From Candidatus Magasanikbacteria bacterium RIFOXYC2_FULL_42_28 (GTDB lineage: Bacteria > Patescibacteria > ABY1 > Magasanikbacterales > GWA2-37-8), in NCBI GenBank assembly GCA_001784435.1, contig MFQZ01000008.1, positions 1 through 64,000 of the forward strand: a stretch of DNA of 64,000 bases. Direction: 5' to 3'. Below are positions 35,002 to 42,766 of the stretch, one piece after another. The notes beneath the pieces were generated by a model. The model made no database searches. It had not been told where the DNA came from and saw nothing but the letters and a program-made list of their open reading frames with translations. The position numbers and the translations under genes are program-made. Position 1 is the first letter of the stretch. Every line of letters starts with the position of its first letter.

Positions 35002-35049
35002 CTGATTTGAGAGCTACAGACCAAAAAGGTCTATGTGTCCTCAAACCAG
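35002..35049 (-). promoter_or_regulatory. Long leader hairpin of pnp (RNase III-like site)
   Basis: In the transcript, CTGGTTTGAG...ATAGACC pairs with GGTCTGTAG...CTCAAATCAG over some 20 bp with a few mismatches and a TTTTT loop, ending 18 nt before the start codon. E. coli pnp is controlled by RNase III cleavage of just such a stem followed by PNPase-dependent decay; rnc is present in this window. Confidence 0.6.
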
Positions 35050-35093
35050 CAATTAGTTAATAATTATTTTAAATTTATTTTTAGTTTTCTATT

Positions 35094-35170
35094 TGTCATC
35101 CCGATGAAAATCGGAATCTCTGTCCAATAGTGATTGCCGTGCGAAGATCCCGATTTTCATCGGGATGACA
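35094..35170. repeat. Palindromic repeat with 21-bp perfect arms
   Basis: TGTCATCCCGATGAAAATCGG (35094-35114, 21 bp) and its exact reverse complement at 35150-35170 enclose 35 bp. This GTCATCCCGA...TCGGGATGAC form is like the REP/MITE elements seen in many bacteria. It sits between the NYN gene and the pnp leader, followed by imperfect GTGACGAGTGCGATGACAATG-type direct repeats. Confidence 0.7.
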
Positions 35171-35213
35171 GTGACGAGTGCGATGACAATGGCGAGTGCA
35201 ATGACAAATACAA

Positions 35214-35753
35214 CTATTTTCTAATAATATTTTTAATCAAAAACTTCCCCTTATCTTCACTCAAATCAATAAAATCGTCAGCCGCTTCTTTCAATTTACC
35301 TGACGCTGTTCCGCCAAAGGCCATCACTTCGGCTTGGCAGCCTTGATTAAATTTCAAATATTCAACTAATGGTAAATAATCGCCGTCGCCGGAAACCAAC
35401 ACCACCGCGTCTAAACTGGAAGACAAACGAATCGCGTCCACCGTTAACCCCACATCCCAATCCGCTTTTTTATCACCACCGTAAAAAATTTGCAACGGGC
35501 GTTCTTTGGTCTCAATTCCCAAATTATACAGCGCGTCAAAAAACGGCTGTTCGTCTTTACTTTCGGTAGAAACAACATAGGCAATCGCCCGAATCAATTT
35601 TCGCCCGGCCGTCGCTTCTTTGACAATATTGCCAAAATTAACTTTCGCGCCAAACAAATTTTTGGCGCTGTAATACATATTTTGGACATCAATAAACACC
35701 CCGACCCGTTGGTCGGGGTGTTTTAAAGGATGAGATGACTTATTCGGTAACAT
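35214..35753 (-). CDS. NYN/LabA-type predicted ribonuclease
   Basis: A 179-residue PIN-like NYN domain protein (LabA/DUF88). The acidic metal-binding residues occur in VGVFIDVQNMYYSAK, KADWDVGLTVDAIRL and VVLVSGDGDYLPLV, in the standard order. Such proteins are predicted or shown RNases acting in RNA processing or decay. The ATG overlaps the end of rpsO by 14 bp and pnp follows, so three RNA-related genes share one operon. Confidence 0.88.
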   Translation of the reverse strand: MLPNKSSHPLKHPDQRVGVFIDVQNMYYSAKNLFGAKVNFGNIVKEATAGRKLIRAIAYVVSTESKDEQPFFDALYNLGIETKERPLQIFYGGDKKADWDVGLTVDAIRLSSSLDAVVLVSGDGDYLPLVEYLKFNQGCQAEVMAFGGTASGKLKEAADDFIDLSEDKGKFLIKNIIRK

Positions 35754-36099
35754 CTTCTTTAATATTTACGTCTTCTTCTTCGGCTTCCAAGTCAACCACT
35801 TCGCCTTTACTACCCGGTTTCAAAACAGCTTTCGGCTGTTTAATTTTGAGTTTTTTAGTCAATTGTTCGTAACTCTCGGCATTCTCTTTTTTTAAATGCT
35901 TCATCAAACGACGGCGCGCGCTTACTTTGCGCAGTAACCCCCGACGAGAAGAGTGATCTTTGGGGTGTAGTTTCAAATGCCCGATTAATTCATCAATTTC
36001 CGCAGTCAAAATGGCAATTTGTACCTCGCTACTGCCAGTATCCCCTTCGTGGGTCTGGTATTTCTTAATGACGGCCTGCTTTTTCTTGGTATTTAACAT
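35740..36099 (-). CDS. rpsO: 30S ribosomal protein uS15 with acidic extension
   Basis: Small-subunit primary binder of 16S rRNA. Residues 1-88 are a regular S15 (KYQTHEGDTGSSEVQIAILT, LKLHPKDHSSRRGLLRKVSARRRLM). Standard S15 has about 89 residues; here 119, with an extra tail that is strongly acidic (VVDLEAEEEDVNIKEDVTE). The tail may be an adaptation of this lineage. Translation of the NYN gene starts inside the tail codons. Confidence 0.94.
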   Translation of the reverse strand: MLNTKKKQAVIKKYQTHEGDTGSSEVQIAILTAEIDELIGHLKLHPKDHSSRRGLLRKVSARRRLMKHLKKENAESYEQLTKKLKIKQPKAVLKPGSKGEVVDLEAEEEDVNIKEDVTE

Positions 36100-36209
36100 A
36101 CATGCGTATTAGTTACCGCCGGTGTCGGAGCATGTTCCTAACCGTTCGGTCCCGACTAAGTCGGGATATTTAATGGGGTTATGATAGCAGAATATTAAAA
36201 ATTTGTCAA
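36100..36209 (-). promoter_or_regulatory. rpsO promoter and structured leader
   Basis: TTGACA (36209-36204), 17 nt, TATCAT (36186-36181) on the - strand; the -35 overlaps the stop of the upstream pilin-like gene. The ~75-nt leader has a CCCGACTTAGTCGGG hairpin, then GGACCGAACGGTT and GAACATGCTCCGACACCGGCGG, enough structure for an S15-binding autoregulatory site of the kind known for rpsO (inference). Confidence 0.6.
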
Positions 36210-37009
36210 TCTGGTTGCCAGAAACAATACGGAGAATAATATCCACACATATCTTGCGTATCGGCTTCGGCACAAAGATCAGTTATGGAAAACCTCGTTT
36301 GCCCACCAGGTACTCCTTGACCATTTTCCATACTGCATGCTCCATCACACACGCCAGCCACATCCTGATCCCTTTGTAAATTACAAAACGACGTACAAAA
36401 TTGATCCGGCGAAATGTCGCCACCCATACATTTCCCTGGTACTTCGTCTAATATGTCTCCCCCTCCTTCTTTCCAATCACAATATGTGGTCTCTGCCAAG
36501 CATTGCTCTTCATCTTTATCGCCACACTGGGCTTGTTGAACCGCCAACTGCTGTTCCGCAGTCATAACATCGGTATATTTTGGTGTGCATCCGACTTCGC
36601 CATGTCCTCCACTACCCCCCCCCGCCAACTTCCCAATCACCCAATTCCCCACGCCCAAAGAGACAAAAATTATCGCCATACCAATTAACGCCGCCTGAAT
36701 TATATCTTGCGCTTTGGTGATATCTTCTTGGTTGCCGCGCGCGATTAACCACCGTCCACCACCATAAAGCATTAAGCCAAACAACGCCACCCCAATCATC
36801 GCCAAAACAATACCCAAGACCTGGCCAACCAAAGACAATAAATCCGCCCACTGGCCTACGTTAGGCTCCTTAGCATCAGCAATATACCCGGCTTTTGCTC
36901 CGCTATCAGACAATCCGTAATCTGCGGTCGTGGCCTTAGTCGCAATAACAAAAAACGAAAACACGCCCAAAGCGACAACAAATAATAAAATAATAATTTT
37001 GAATTTCAT
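36206..37009 (-). CDS. T4SS-pilin-like membrane protein A (Cys-rich C-terminus)
   Basis: About 267 residues. A signal peptide (FKIIILLFVVALGVFSFFVIATKATTA) is followed by the two-helix core of the pilin-like family: VGQVLGIVLAMIGVALFGLMLYGGGRWLIARGNQEDITKAQ, given by its landmarks LYGGGRWLIARGN and ITKAQDII, then AALIGMAIIFVSLGVGNWV. After a Gly-rich linker comes an extracellular domain with about 13 cysteines, probably disulfide-bonded. It is a relative of the eight tandem genes at 55-60 kb but stands alone with its own promoter. The ATG at 37009 was chosen over 37066 because it starts the signal peptide. Confidence 0.75.
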   Translation of the reverse strand: MKFKIIILLFVVALGVFSFFVIATKATTADYGLSDSGAKAGYIADAKEPNVGQWADLLSLVGQVLGIVLAMIGVALFGLMLYGGGRWLIARGNQEDITKAQDIIQAALIGMAIIFVSLGVGNWVIGKLAGGGSGGHGEVGCTPKYTDVMTAEQQLAVQQAQCGDKDEEQCLAETTYCDWKEGGGDILDEVPGKCMGGDISPDQFCTSFCNLQRDQDVAGVCDGACSMENGQGVPGGQTRFSITDLCAEADTQDMCGYYSPYCFWQPD

Positions 37010-37037
37010 AAATTTTATAGTGTTATTTAGCATTGTT

Positions 37038-37066
37038 ATTATACCACACCTTGATTTTTTCTTCAA
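37038..37066 (-). promoter_or_regulatory. Promoter of pilin-like gene A
   Basis: TTGAAG (37066-37061), 17 nt, extended -10 TGTGG-TATAAT (TATAAT at 37043-37038). The same TGTGGTATAAT occurs at the promoters at 58.05 and 62.1 kb. Confidence 0.65.
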
Positions 37067-37091
37067 AATCAGGTAAAATCGCTTTAGTTAT

Positions 37092-37163
37092 GACCCTGTA
37101 GTTCAATGGATAGAACAATAGCCTTCTAAGCTGTGGATCTTGGTTCGATTCCAAGCGGGGTCA
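37092..37163 (+). tRNA. tRNA-Arg (anticodon TCT)
   Basis: Acceptor GACCCTG/CGGGGTC, anticodon stem ATAGC/GCTGT with loop CTTCTAA giving TCT (codon AGA), T-arm CTTGG-TTCGATT-CCAAG. CCA not encoded. Unlike the other two tRNA-Arg genes it is not followed by the two-hairpin element. Confidence 0.92.
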
Positions 37164-37171
37164 CACGCCAA

Positions 37172-37312
37172 ATTTCAAAATCCAAATTTCCAATGTCAAA
37201 TCAATATCAAAGCCAAAATGTCAAACCAAACCAGGTAATACAGTTGGTATTGATTTTTTGTAAATAACCTGTTATAATCGTTTGGAAATTGGATATTGGA
37301 AATTTGAAATTC
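37172..37312 (+). repeat. Dispersed AT-rich repeat, copy 1 (divergent)
   Basis: Built of AAATTTCCAATGTCAAATC- and GGAAATTGGATATTGGAAATTTG-type blocks that form an imperfect inverted repeat. Related copies lie at 57292-57405, 57934-58047, 61989-62095 and 63018-63136. This one is the most divergent, with a different centre, and lies between two tRNA genes. Confidence 0.65.
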
Positions 37313-37336
37313 CCCCGACTAAGTCGGGGGCTACAC

Positions 37337-37412
37337 GGTGCCTATAGTGTAATGGTTAGCACGAGAGATTGTGGATCTCTCAGAATGGGTTCAAATCCCA
37401 TTAGGCACCCCA
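37337..37412 (+). tRNA. tRNA-His (anticodon GTG); integration site
   Basis: Acceptor GTGCCTA/TAGGCAC with the extra G-1 paired to C73, anticodon stem AGAGA/TCTCT with loop TTGTGGA giving GTG, T-arm ATGGG-TTCAAAT-CCCAT. CCA appears to be encoded (37410-37412). The last 12 bases overlap, in antisense, the final codons of the serine recombinase, so an element is integrated at this tRNA. Confidence 0.93.
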
Positions 37413-39080
37413 AACGGTATCTAATATAACCGAGTTCGGTTGATTGGATATCATTGCAGGAATCTCGGCAATTTGTCGGGATTTTTGCGTTTTAGGGGCA
37501 ATCTTGGATTTTGATTTGCCAGCTATGAATGGTGTGAATTCTACGGCCAAGTCGGTTATTATTCTCGGACCGGTAATTTCTTTGTATTTCTTGGTAAAAA
37601 CCATATCCTCAGCTTGCATCAGTCCTCTTATGATCGGTGATGGTATTACGGTTTGGATTTTTTTGTCGGCTACCTCAAATCTTTCCCAGTAAAGCCCAAG
37701 GAATAATCGTTTCATTTCGTCCGGAGATTTAGTATAGGCTTCGTAAGCGTTGCGGACAAACAAGAGCATATCTTGCAGTTCATCGATCCTCATATTGAGT
37801 TTTTTATCTTGGACGTACAGTTCGTCTTGCAACAGCCCAAGCTGTTCTTTAATTTTCACTTTTATTCTGGTGAAGTCGTCATCGGTAATAAGTCCGGCAA
37901 ATAGTTTTTCCTCGGCGGTGTCCCGTTTCTTTTCAAACATCATCTTTTGAGTATTCAAGCCTCGTTTGTCTTTATTGATCACTTCTTTGCGACCGCTGTA
38001 AATCTTTTCAATCTTGGTCACCAGTCTGTCGGTAAAATTGGGAGTAAATTCTATATACTTGAACAAGTTAGCAACTTGCTGTTCTATATCCCAGACTTCC
38101 ACATATTTGTCTTGGCATTTAATCTGATCGCCAGACCGGTTGCAGTGATAATATGATTTATTTTTCTTAGGATGATGTTCGGCGGTGTATCTTTGTCCGC
38201 AGTTGGCACAAAAGGTTAGACCTCGCAGAATGAAATTGAATTTTTGCCGTCGGCAGGCATATCTATTGTGTTCGGCCATAACCAACTGGACTCGTTCCCA
38301 CAAATCTTTATCTATAAGTGGTTTATGTTTTCCGGTGTTAACTAATCCTCGCCACCTCATCTCACCATAATAAAAAGGATTTTTTAGTATCTCGATCATC
38401 TTACTGTGAGCCAATCGTTTATCGGCGTGTGTTCTAAAACCTTTTTTGTATAAAGCATCGCGAACTTCAAAGACTGAATAATCGCCAGTCACATACATTT
38501 TGAATGCTTCTTGAATAAGCGGTGCCCGTTCCTCATCTACAATAATAATTCTTTTTTTCTCATCGTCCGGCTCGCCAGCATTTAAATAGCCGACAGCCAC
38601 ACCGGTCGGCCACCAACCCTCCCAGAATTTTAGCTCAAGACTTTTCAAAGTTTTTCTCGAAGTGATTTGGGATTGGAGTTGGTTCACACCGGCAATAACC
38701 AAGTCCATAAAGTTTCCCTCGGGGCTATCGGTAATGCCAGGTTGGGAGACAGAGAACAGTTCAACATCATGCTTTTTCATGATCGCTTTGATCTGCATGT
38801 GATCAAGAGCGTTTCTGGCTAGTCGGTCAGTGTCTTGAATAAAAACCGCCCTGATTGTTTTGTCGTCTTGGATTTTAAGTAACATGTCTTGTAGACCGGG
38901 ACGATTCATATTAGTGGCTGATCGTCCGGGGTCTTCAAAAACACCGTCATCTATCAGTTTGAATTTGTTACTTTCCTCGATCGCTCGTTTGCAGAGCTTG
39001 AGCTGAGTCGCAAGCGAGTGGTGGCCGTCCTCGGCCTGTTCCTCGGTTGAGACTCGGCAGTAAATTAATGCATGTTCCAT
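37401..39080 (-). CDS. Large serine recombinase (integrase)
   Basis: A 559-residue site-specific recombinase. The N-terminal resolvase domain has the catalytic Ser in YCRVSTEEQ (residue 11) and the arginines of GRSATNMNRPGL and DTDRLARN. Then come the recombinase domain (about 160-270, PTGVAVGYLN ... NPFYYGEMRWRG), a zinc ribbon (CANCGQRYTAEH ... YYHC) and a coiled-coil region (about 360-450). The last residues, VWGA, and the stop codon are encoded by the tRNA-His acceptor and T-arm, so the C-terminus depends on the integration site. It most likely catalyses integration and excision of this element. Confidence 0.93.
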   Translation of the reverse strand: MEHALIYCRVSTEEQAEDGHHSLATQLKLCKRAIEESNKFKLIDDGVFEDPGRSATNMNRPGLQDMLLKIQDDKTIRAVFIQDTDRLARNALDHMQIKAIMKKHDVELFSVSQPGITDSPEGNFMDLVIAGVNQLQSQITSRKTLKSLELKFWEGWWPTGVAVGYLNAGEPDDEKKRIIIVDEERAPLIQEAFKMYVTGDYSVFEVRDALYKKGFRTHADKRLAHSKMIEILKNPFYYGEMRWRGLVNTGKHKPLIDKDLWERVQLVMAEHNRYACRRQKFNFILRGLTFCANCGQRYTAEHHPKKNKSYYHCNRSGDQIKCQDKYVEVWDIEQQVANLFKYIEFTPNFTDRLVTKIEKIYSGRKEVINKDKRGLNTQKMMFEKKRDTAEEKLFAGLITDDDFTRIKVKIKEQLGLLQDELYVQDKKLNMRIDELQDMLLFVRNAYEAYTKSPDEMKRLFLGLYWERFEVADKKIQTVIPSPIIRGLMQAEDMVFTKKYKEITGPRIITDLAVEFTPFIAGKSKSKIAPKTQKSRQIAEIPAMISNQPNSVILDTVWGA

Positions 39081-39164
39081 ATTATTTTCATTTTAATTTT
39101 GGCTAATAATTTTAGGCTTAGCTTTCAAACACAACATACGCTATTTTTGGCAACAAGCTAAGCG

Positions 39165-39599
39165 TTAGTTGCCCACAGGCTTTTTATTCTTGTATTTCTC
39201 TAAAATTTCCTCTATTTGACGACTACCTCTTTTGTATTCTTCGTCATTACAATCATCATCTCTGCCTCCAGCCGGACCTCGGACAAAATCAAGAATGGTT
39301 TTGGCCGCTCGGAATTTCATGGCATCGCTTTTGGCGCCCATAAGACTAACTAACATTTTGGATGCGGTCTCGGCGTGTTTCATTAGGACGGTATCGGTCT
39401 CTTTATCACGAACTTTATTTCTTTCTTTTTCGTATCGTTCGTACTCATCCTTAAGTAAACCGTCTGACCGAAACCATCTCTTTACAGTAACGTGAGAGAC
39501 TTTTAGCAGTTGGGCAATCTCTGAATAAGTAAAATCGCCGTATTTTAAGCGGATTGCATTCTGGTATTTTTCATTTTTTATGTCTACATTTTTTGCCAT
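39165..39599 (-). CDS. HTH protein, terminase-small-subunit-like
   Basis: A 144-residue protein with an N-terminal helix-turn-helix (FTYSEIAQLLKVSHVTVKRWFRSDG, residues about 22-45) followed by a long charged helix. The arrangement resembles phage terminase small subunits or phBC6A51-type HTH proteins. No large terminase or capsid gene is nearby, so a regulatory or excision role for the element is at least as likely. Confidence 0.6.
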   Translation of the reverse strand: MAKNVDIKNEKYQNAIRLKYGDFTYSEIAQLLKVSHVTVKRWFRSDGLLKDEYERYEKERNKVRDKETDTVLMKHAETASKMLVSLMGAKSDAMKFRAAKTILDFVRGPAGGRDDDCNDEEYKRGSRQIEEILEKYKNKKPVGN

Positions 39600-39620
39600 T
39601 TGGGTATCATTTAGTATCTT

Positions 39621-40394
39621 TTAAAGGGTTAATAATTTATTGAAATATGCACCTCTATGCCGGATTTTGTCGCTTGGTTGATCCATTACAGACCGGTAGG
39701 CTTCCTCAATTCTTGCTAGTCCGTATTTCTTGAGAGATGATAAAATAAAAGTCATATCTTTTTCTCCCAGCTCTTTGGCGATCTCCCAACATTTCTGTTC
39801 CTCATAAGACTTGGGAGTGAATTCTCTTACGGGTCGACCACGATTCGATCGGTTGTTTTTATTTTCTTTTTCGTTGTCGTTCTTGGAACTTCTGCCAAGC
39901 GAGCTTTCCGAACCGAAAGAAAACCTATCTACTAAAGCGTTTTTGTCACTTTCCAACTTCTGCCGAACGTCACTGACTTCTGTCGGTGCTTCTGCTGGTA
40001 ATTGTGTATCAGTACCACCCTCACTTCTGCCATACTTCTGTTTGCTACGGGTTTCAAGGTCTACAAAACCGCCATTTGATAAGGGGTAACGGGAGATATC
40101 AACATGGAACGAACTTCTGCGACCTTGCTGTATGGCAAACCATACCCACTTCTTACGCTTCAGGTTCAGCATCAGCCGATTGATGTGATTCTTGGAATAC
40201 TTTTCTTTGAAGTCCTTGGAAAGTCCTGCGTAGCTGACATGAGCTTTTCCCATTCGTGGGTTGGCAGTGATCCATAACCAGACGAGGACCGAGTATTCCT
40301 CAAAACTCAAATAGCCGTCCACAAGGGCGGTCTTGATGCTTCGGGGAAGCTTTACGTAATCATTGTTATCTATTTCGAATGGCAAATTTTCCAT
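39621..40394 (-). CDS. Winged-helix replication-initiation-like protein
   Basis: A 257-residue protein. Residues 10-110 look like a winged helix of the replisome-organiser/RepA kind (RSIKTALVDGYLSFEEYSVLVWLW ... YAGLSKDFKEKYSKNHINRLMLNLKRKKW). A polar, Ser/Asn-rich linker follows, then a C-terminal DnaD-like helical end (KCWEIAKELGEKDMTFILSSLKKYGLARIEEAYR). It probably helps replication or maintenance of the mobile element; this is inferred from architecture and position. Confidence 0.5.
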   Translation of the reverse strand: MENLPFEIDNNDYVKLPRSIKTALVDGYLSFEEYSVLVWLWITANPRMGKAHVSYAGLSKDFKEKYSKNHINRLMLNLKRKKWVWFAIQQGRRSSFHVDISRYPLSNGGFVDLETRSKQKYGRSEGGTDTQLPAEAPTEVSDVRQKLESDKNALVDRFSFGSESSLGRSSKNDNEKENKNNRSNRGRPVREFTPKSYEEQKCWEIAKELGEKDMTFILSSLKKYGLARIEEAYRSVMDQPSDKIRHRGAYFNKLLTL

Positions 40395-40413
40395 ATTTCA
40401 TATTCAATTATTT

Positions 40414-40671
40414 TCAACTGATAGCGTCGTTATACATCAGTGATTTCAGCTCTTTGATCGCCAAGACAAATTCCTTGGCGTTCACGTCGGTATAACCTAA
40501 AAAATAACCCTCCACGAATTGGGGTCGTCCTGGTTGGTCAACAAAGACAAAACGAAACCGGCGAGCATCGGTTTTATTTATACCAACAAGTTGGTATTTG
40601 TAGGCGAGCAAAAAAGCGGCCACATAGAAGTCGCTGGTAATAAAATTATTGTCGGGTGTTTGGTTTTTCAT
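40414..40671 (-). CDS. Small hypothetical protein of the element
   Basis: About 85 residues from ATG 40671 (MKNQTPDNN...), containing FYVAAFLLAYKYQLVGINKTDARRFRFVF and a helical end. No recognised domain. Resembles a group of short proteins of phages and mobile elements in which a DNA-binding start is followed by RRFRFVF-type strands, but no assignment is possible. The start overlaps the end of the next upstream frame, indicating translational coupling. Confidence 0.5.
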   Translation of the reverse strand: MKNQTPDNNFITSDFYVAAFLLAYKYQLVGINKTDARRFRFVFVDQPGRPQFVEGYFLGYTDVNAKEFVLAIKELKSLMYNDAIS

Positions 40672-40828
40672 ATTCATTTTGATTATTAGATTGTTTTTCT
40701 TTCTCTTTTTGCTCGTAGCGATAATCCAAAAGTCGGACAATCAGATCGGCTAATCTGTCCATGAAAATTTCCTCCATTTGAGCTGGGGTGAGGGGTGGTA
40801 TTTTCTTTGTGATTATTGGCTTCGGCAT
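40646..40828 (-). CDS. Small hypothetical protein (60 aa)
   Basis: A 60-residue frame starting MPKPIITKKIPPLTPAQMEEIF, helical in the middle (MDRLADLIVRLLDYRYEQKEKE) and polar at the end. It overlaps both neighbours. A further frame on the same strand, 40931 (TTG start) to 40686, has a plausible first half (LDKVESDLIRTAKSRLKENGLLFYLRAG) that stops looking coding where this gene begins; the two may be parts of one gene split by a frameshift. Confidence 0.4.
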   Translation of the reverse strand: MPKPIITKKIPPLTPAQMEEIFMDRLADLIVRLLDYRYEQKEKEKQSNNQNEYEKPNTRQ

Positions 40829-40911
40829 ATTGTTTGCCGGCCCGCAAATAAAAAAGCAGACCGTTTTCTTTCAGTCTGCTCTTTGCTGTCCGAATCAGGT
40901 CGGACTCCACC

Positions 40912-41508
40912 TTATCCAGCTTTGTAATCAATAAATATGCGCCTAACTTTCCATTTCAAAAGCTTGTCTATCTCCAGCTTATGCTTCACTTTTTTATTTA
41001 TCGCTCGCATAGCGTCATAGACACTGTCTTTGCTGTCTTTTGCCCAGTCCATTAAATCTAAAAAGTCTATTTCTTTGACCAGTGTGCCAAACGGGACTGC
41101 GAAAATAGTTTTGCATAGGAAGTATTGGTTGGTGTTAATCGGAATAGGGCAGGTTTTTCCTCCCATGTTTATTATTCCGGTTTTCTCATCAAACCTGATC
41201 TTAGTATCCACCGGCTTTTCCAGTTTTGGTTCAGGCTTGTCTTTCAGTTTGAAATAATAATCATTGAGCATGGACCGGCTCGGCTTAGAAACTACAAAGT
41301 CGCCGTCATCCAGTTTAAAGCTGGCAATAATCTTTTTCTTTTTCAGCTCGGTCATGACCGCCTTCTGTTCGGAAACATCCAGATCAGATATCGGGGAATT
41401 AAAATACACTTTTGCTGGTATTTTATGTGTGACGTCCGTGTAGGATTCCACGCTCCCCAGCAGGGCATAAATAAAAACTAACTTTGCATTTTCATTTTTC
41501 ATATTCAT
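40912..41508 (-). CDS. Hypothetical protein of the element (wHTH-like C-terminus)
   Basis: A 198-residue protein of unknown family. The N-terminal third has a short strand-rich segment with alternating charges (SPISDLDVSEQKAVMTELKKKKIIASF, winged-helix-like) and the C-terminal ~70 residues form another possible winged helix (LVKEIDFLDLMDWAKDSKDSVYDAMRAINKKVKHKL). It is the first gene of the leftward set and probably a regulator of the element. ATG at 41508, or 41502 two codons in. Confidence 0.5.
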   Translation of the reverse strand: MNMKNENAKLVFIYALLGSVESYTDVTHKIPAKVYFNSPISDLDVSEQKAVMTELKKKKIIASFKLDDGDFVVSKPSRSMLNDYYFKLKDKPEPKLEKPVDTKIRFDEKTGIINMGGKTCPIPINTNQYFLCKTIFAVPFGTLVKEIDFLDLMDWAKDSKDSVYDAMRAINKKVKHKLEIDKLLKWKVRRIFIDYKAG

Positions 41509-41533
41509 ATTCGTTAACGCCTCAACGAAAAGA

Positions 41534-41834
41534 GCTCGTGATCAATTACCACAAAAAGTGATAACAATCACGAGCCCTTGAGCACGGAATACCATTCAGG
41601 TCGCCCCTTGAGGCGAAATTATTAAATTGTTGATTTTATTATAGCACTGCTCAAAATTTCTCGGAAGTGTGTAAGGTGTTCGTTTTTCCGATATGAGACA
41701 CTTTTGTCATATTGCTGAAACGGGGAGGATTGCTTGCTTTTATGGTCAAACTCGGTATATAATCTAGTGAATAGGAAGCAATATATGGTCTCCATTCACT
41801 AAATATTGACTTTTAAGTCGAAATCGCTTATACT
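41534..41834 (+). promoter_or_regulatory. Divergent control region: hairpin, operator and promoter of the Fic-hsd operon
   Basis: The 350-bp gap 41509-41858 has no gene. It holds a hairpin GCTCGTGAT/ATCACGAGC (41534-41542, 41567-41575), an 8-bp inverted repeat TAGTGAAT/ATTCACTA (41765-41772, 41794-41801) and a near-consensus promoter TTGACT-17 nt-TATACT (41806-41811, 41829-41834) reading into the third Fic gene. The inverted repeat lies just before the -35, a position suited to a regulator. Confidence 0.6.
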
Positions 41835-41858
41835 AACCTTATAATTTTAACAAAACAT

Positions 41859-42761
41859 ATGGCTATAACAAAACCTATAAAAGACAGGCTTACAGCTCTA
41901 AAAAGCGAATATGACACCCTCCGCAAAGGCAAGGAGTCTCTTTTGGTGATGATTGACGAGGCCGAAGTGCCAGAAAGCGTCTATAACTCCAACGCTATTG
42001 AAAACTCCACCCTTACCCTCAAGGAAACTGAGAAGATCCTTTTGGATATGGAGGTCTCCCGTGATGTTTCGTTGCGTGAAGTTTATGAGGCCAAAAACTT
42101 GGCTCGAGTTATCGGCTACATTCGCAACAAGAGTAAAGAAACGGAAACTAACAAAGAGACAATCTTACTTTTGCATCAAATGCTTATCGGTGGCATCGAC
42201 GACAAAATTGCCGGTCGTTTTAGAAAGCTCGGAGAATACGTCCGTGTTGGGACCCACGTTGCCCCAGCACCGGAACATGTTGAGAAAATGATTGAGGCAA
42301 TCATCACTGAATACACCGGCGACCTCTCAAATTATTTCTTAGACAAGATCGCTAAATTCCATTTGGATTTTGAAACCGTTCACCCTTTCAACGATGGCAA
42401 CGGCCGTATTGGTCGCGTGCTCATTTGTTTTCAGCTTCAGCGTCTTGGCTTTCCGATAATCATCATTCGTGATCGTGAAAAGAAAGAATACTATAAGTCA
42501 TTTGCCGAATACCGTGATGAAAAAAACGCCAAAAATATGGAAAAGGTTATCGCCTTGGCTTTGATGGAATCATTGAGTAAGAGGATTACTTATCTCAAAG
42601 GTCAAAAGGTTATCACTTTGTCCGAGTATACAAAATTAAACAAACTATCTGCCCCGGGCATGATTAACGCCGCTCGCCGTCAAAATATTCCGGCTTTCCG
42701 AGAGAAAGGTGTTTGGAAAATCGGCGAGGATTTTATTTATAACTCTCGCAAAGAAAAATAA
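41859..42761 (+). CDS. Fic family protein, third copy, leading the type I RM operon
   Basis: A 300-residue Fic protein with intact HPFNDGNGRIGRV and an inhibitory motif SNAIEN near residue 37, again class II. The C-terminal ~60 residues look like a small DNA-binding helix-turn-helix (TLSEYTKLNKLSAPGMINAARRQNIPAF). It is 5 bp upstream of hsdM and thus part of the restriction operon; Fic genes are repeatedly found with type I RM loci, where they may act as regulators or as backup toxins. The natural substrate is unknown. Confidence 0.9.
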   Translation: MAITKPIKDRLTALKSEYDTLRKGKESLLVMIDEAEVPESVYNSNAIENSTLTLKETEKILLDMEVSRDVSLREVYEAKNLARVIGYIRNKSKETETNKETILLLHQMLIGGIDDKIAGRFRKLGEYVRVGTHVAPAPEHVEKMIEAIITEYTGDLSNYFLDKIAKFHLDFETVHPFNDGNGRIGRVLICFQLQRLGFPIIIIRDREKKEYYKSFAEYRDEKNAKNMEKVIALALMESLSKRITYLKGQKVITLSEYTKLNKLSAPGMINAARRQNIPAFREKGVWKIGEDFIYNSRKEK

Positions 42762-42766
42762 AATAT

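Noticed and set aside
39165..41508. Prophage
   Set aside because: A terminase-small-like HTH and a replication-type protein are present, but no large terminase, portal, capsid or tail gene is found in the island.
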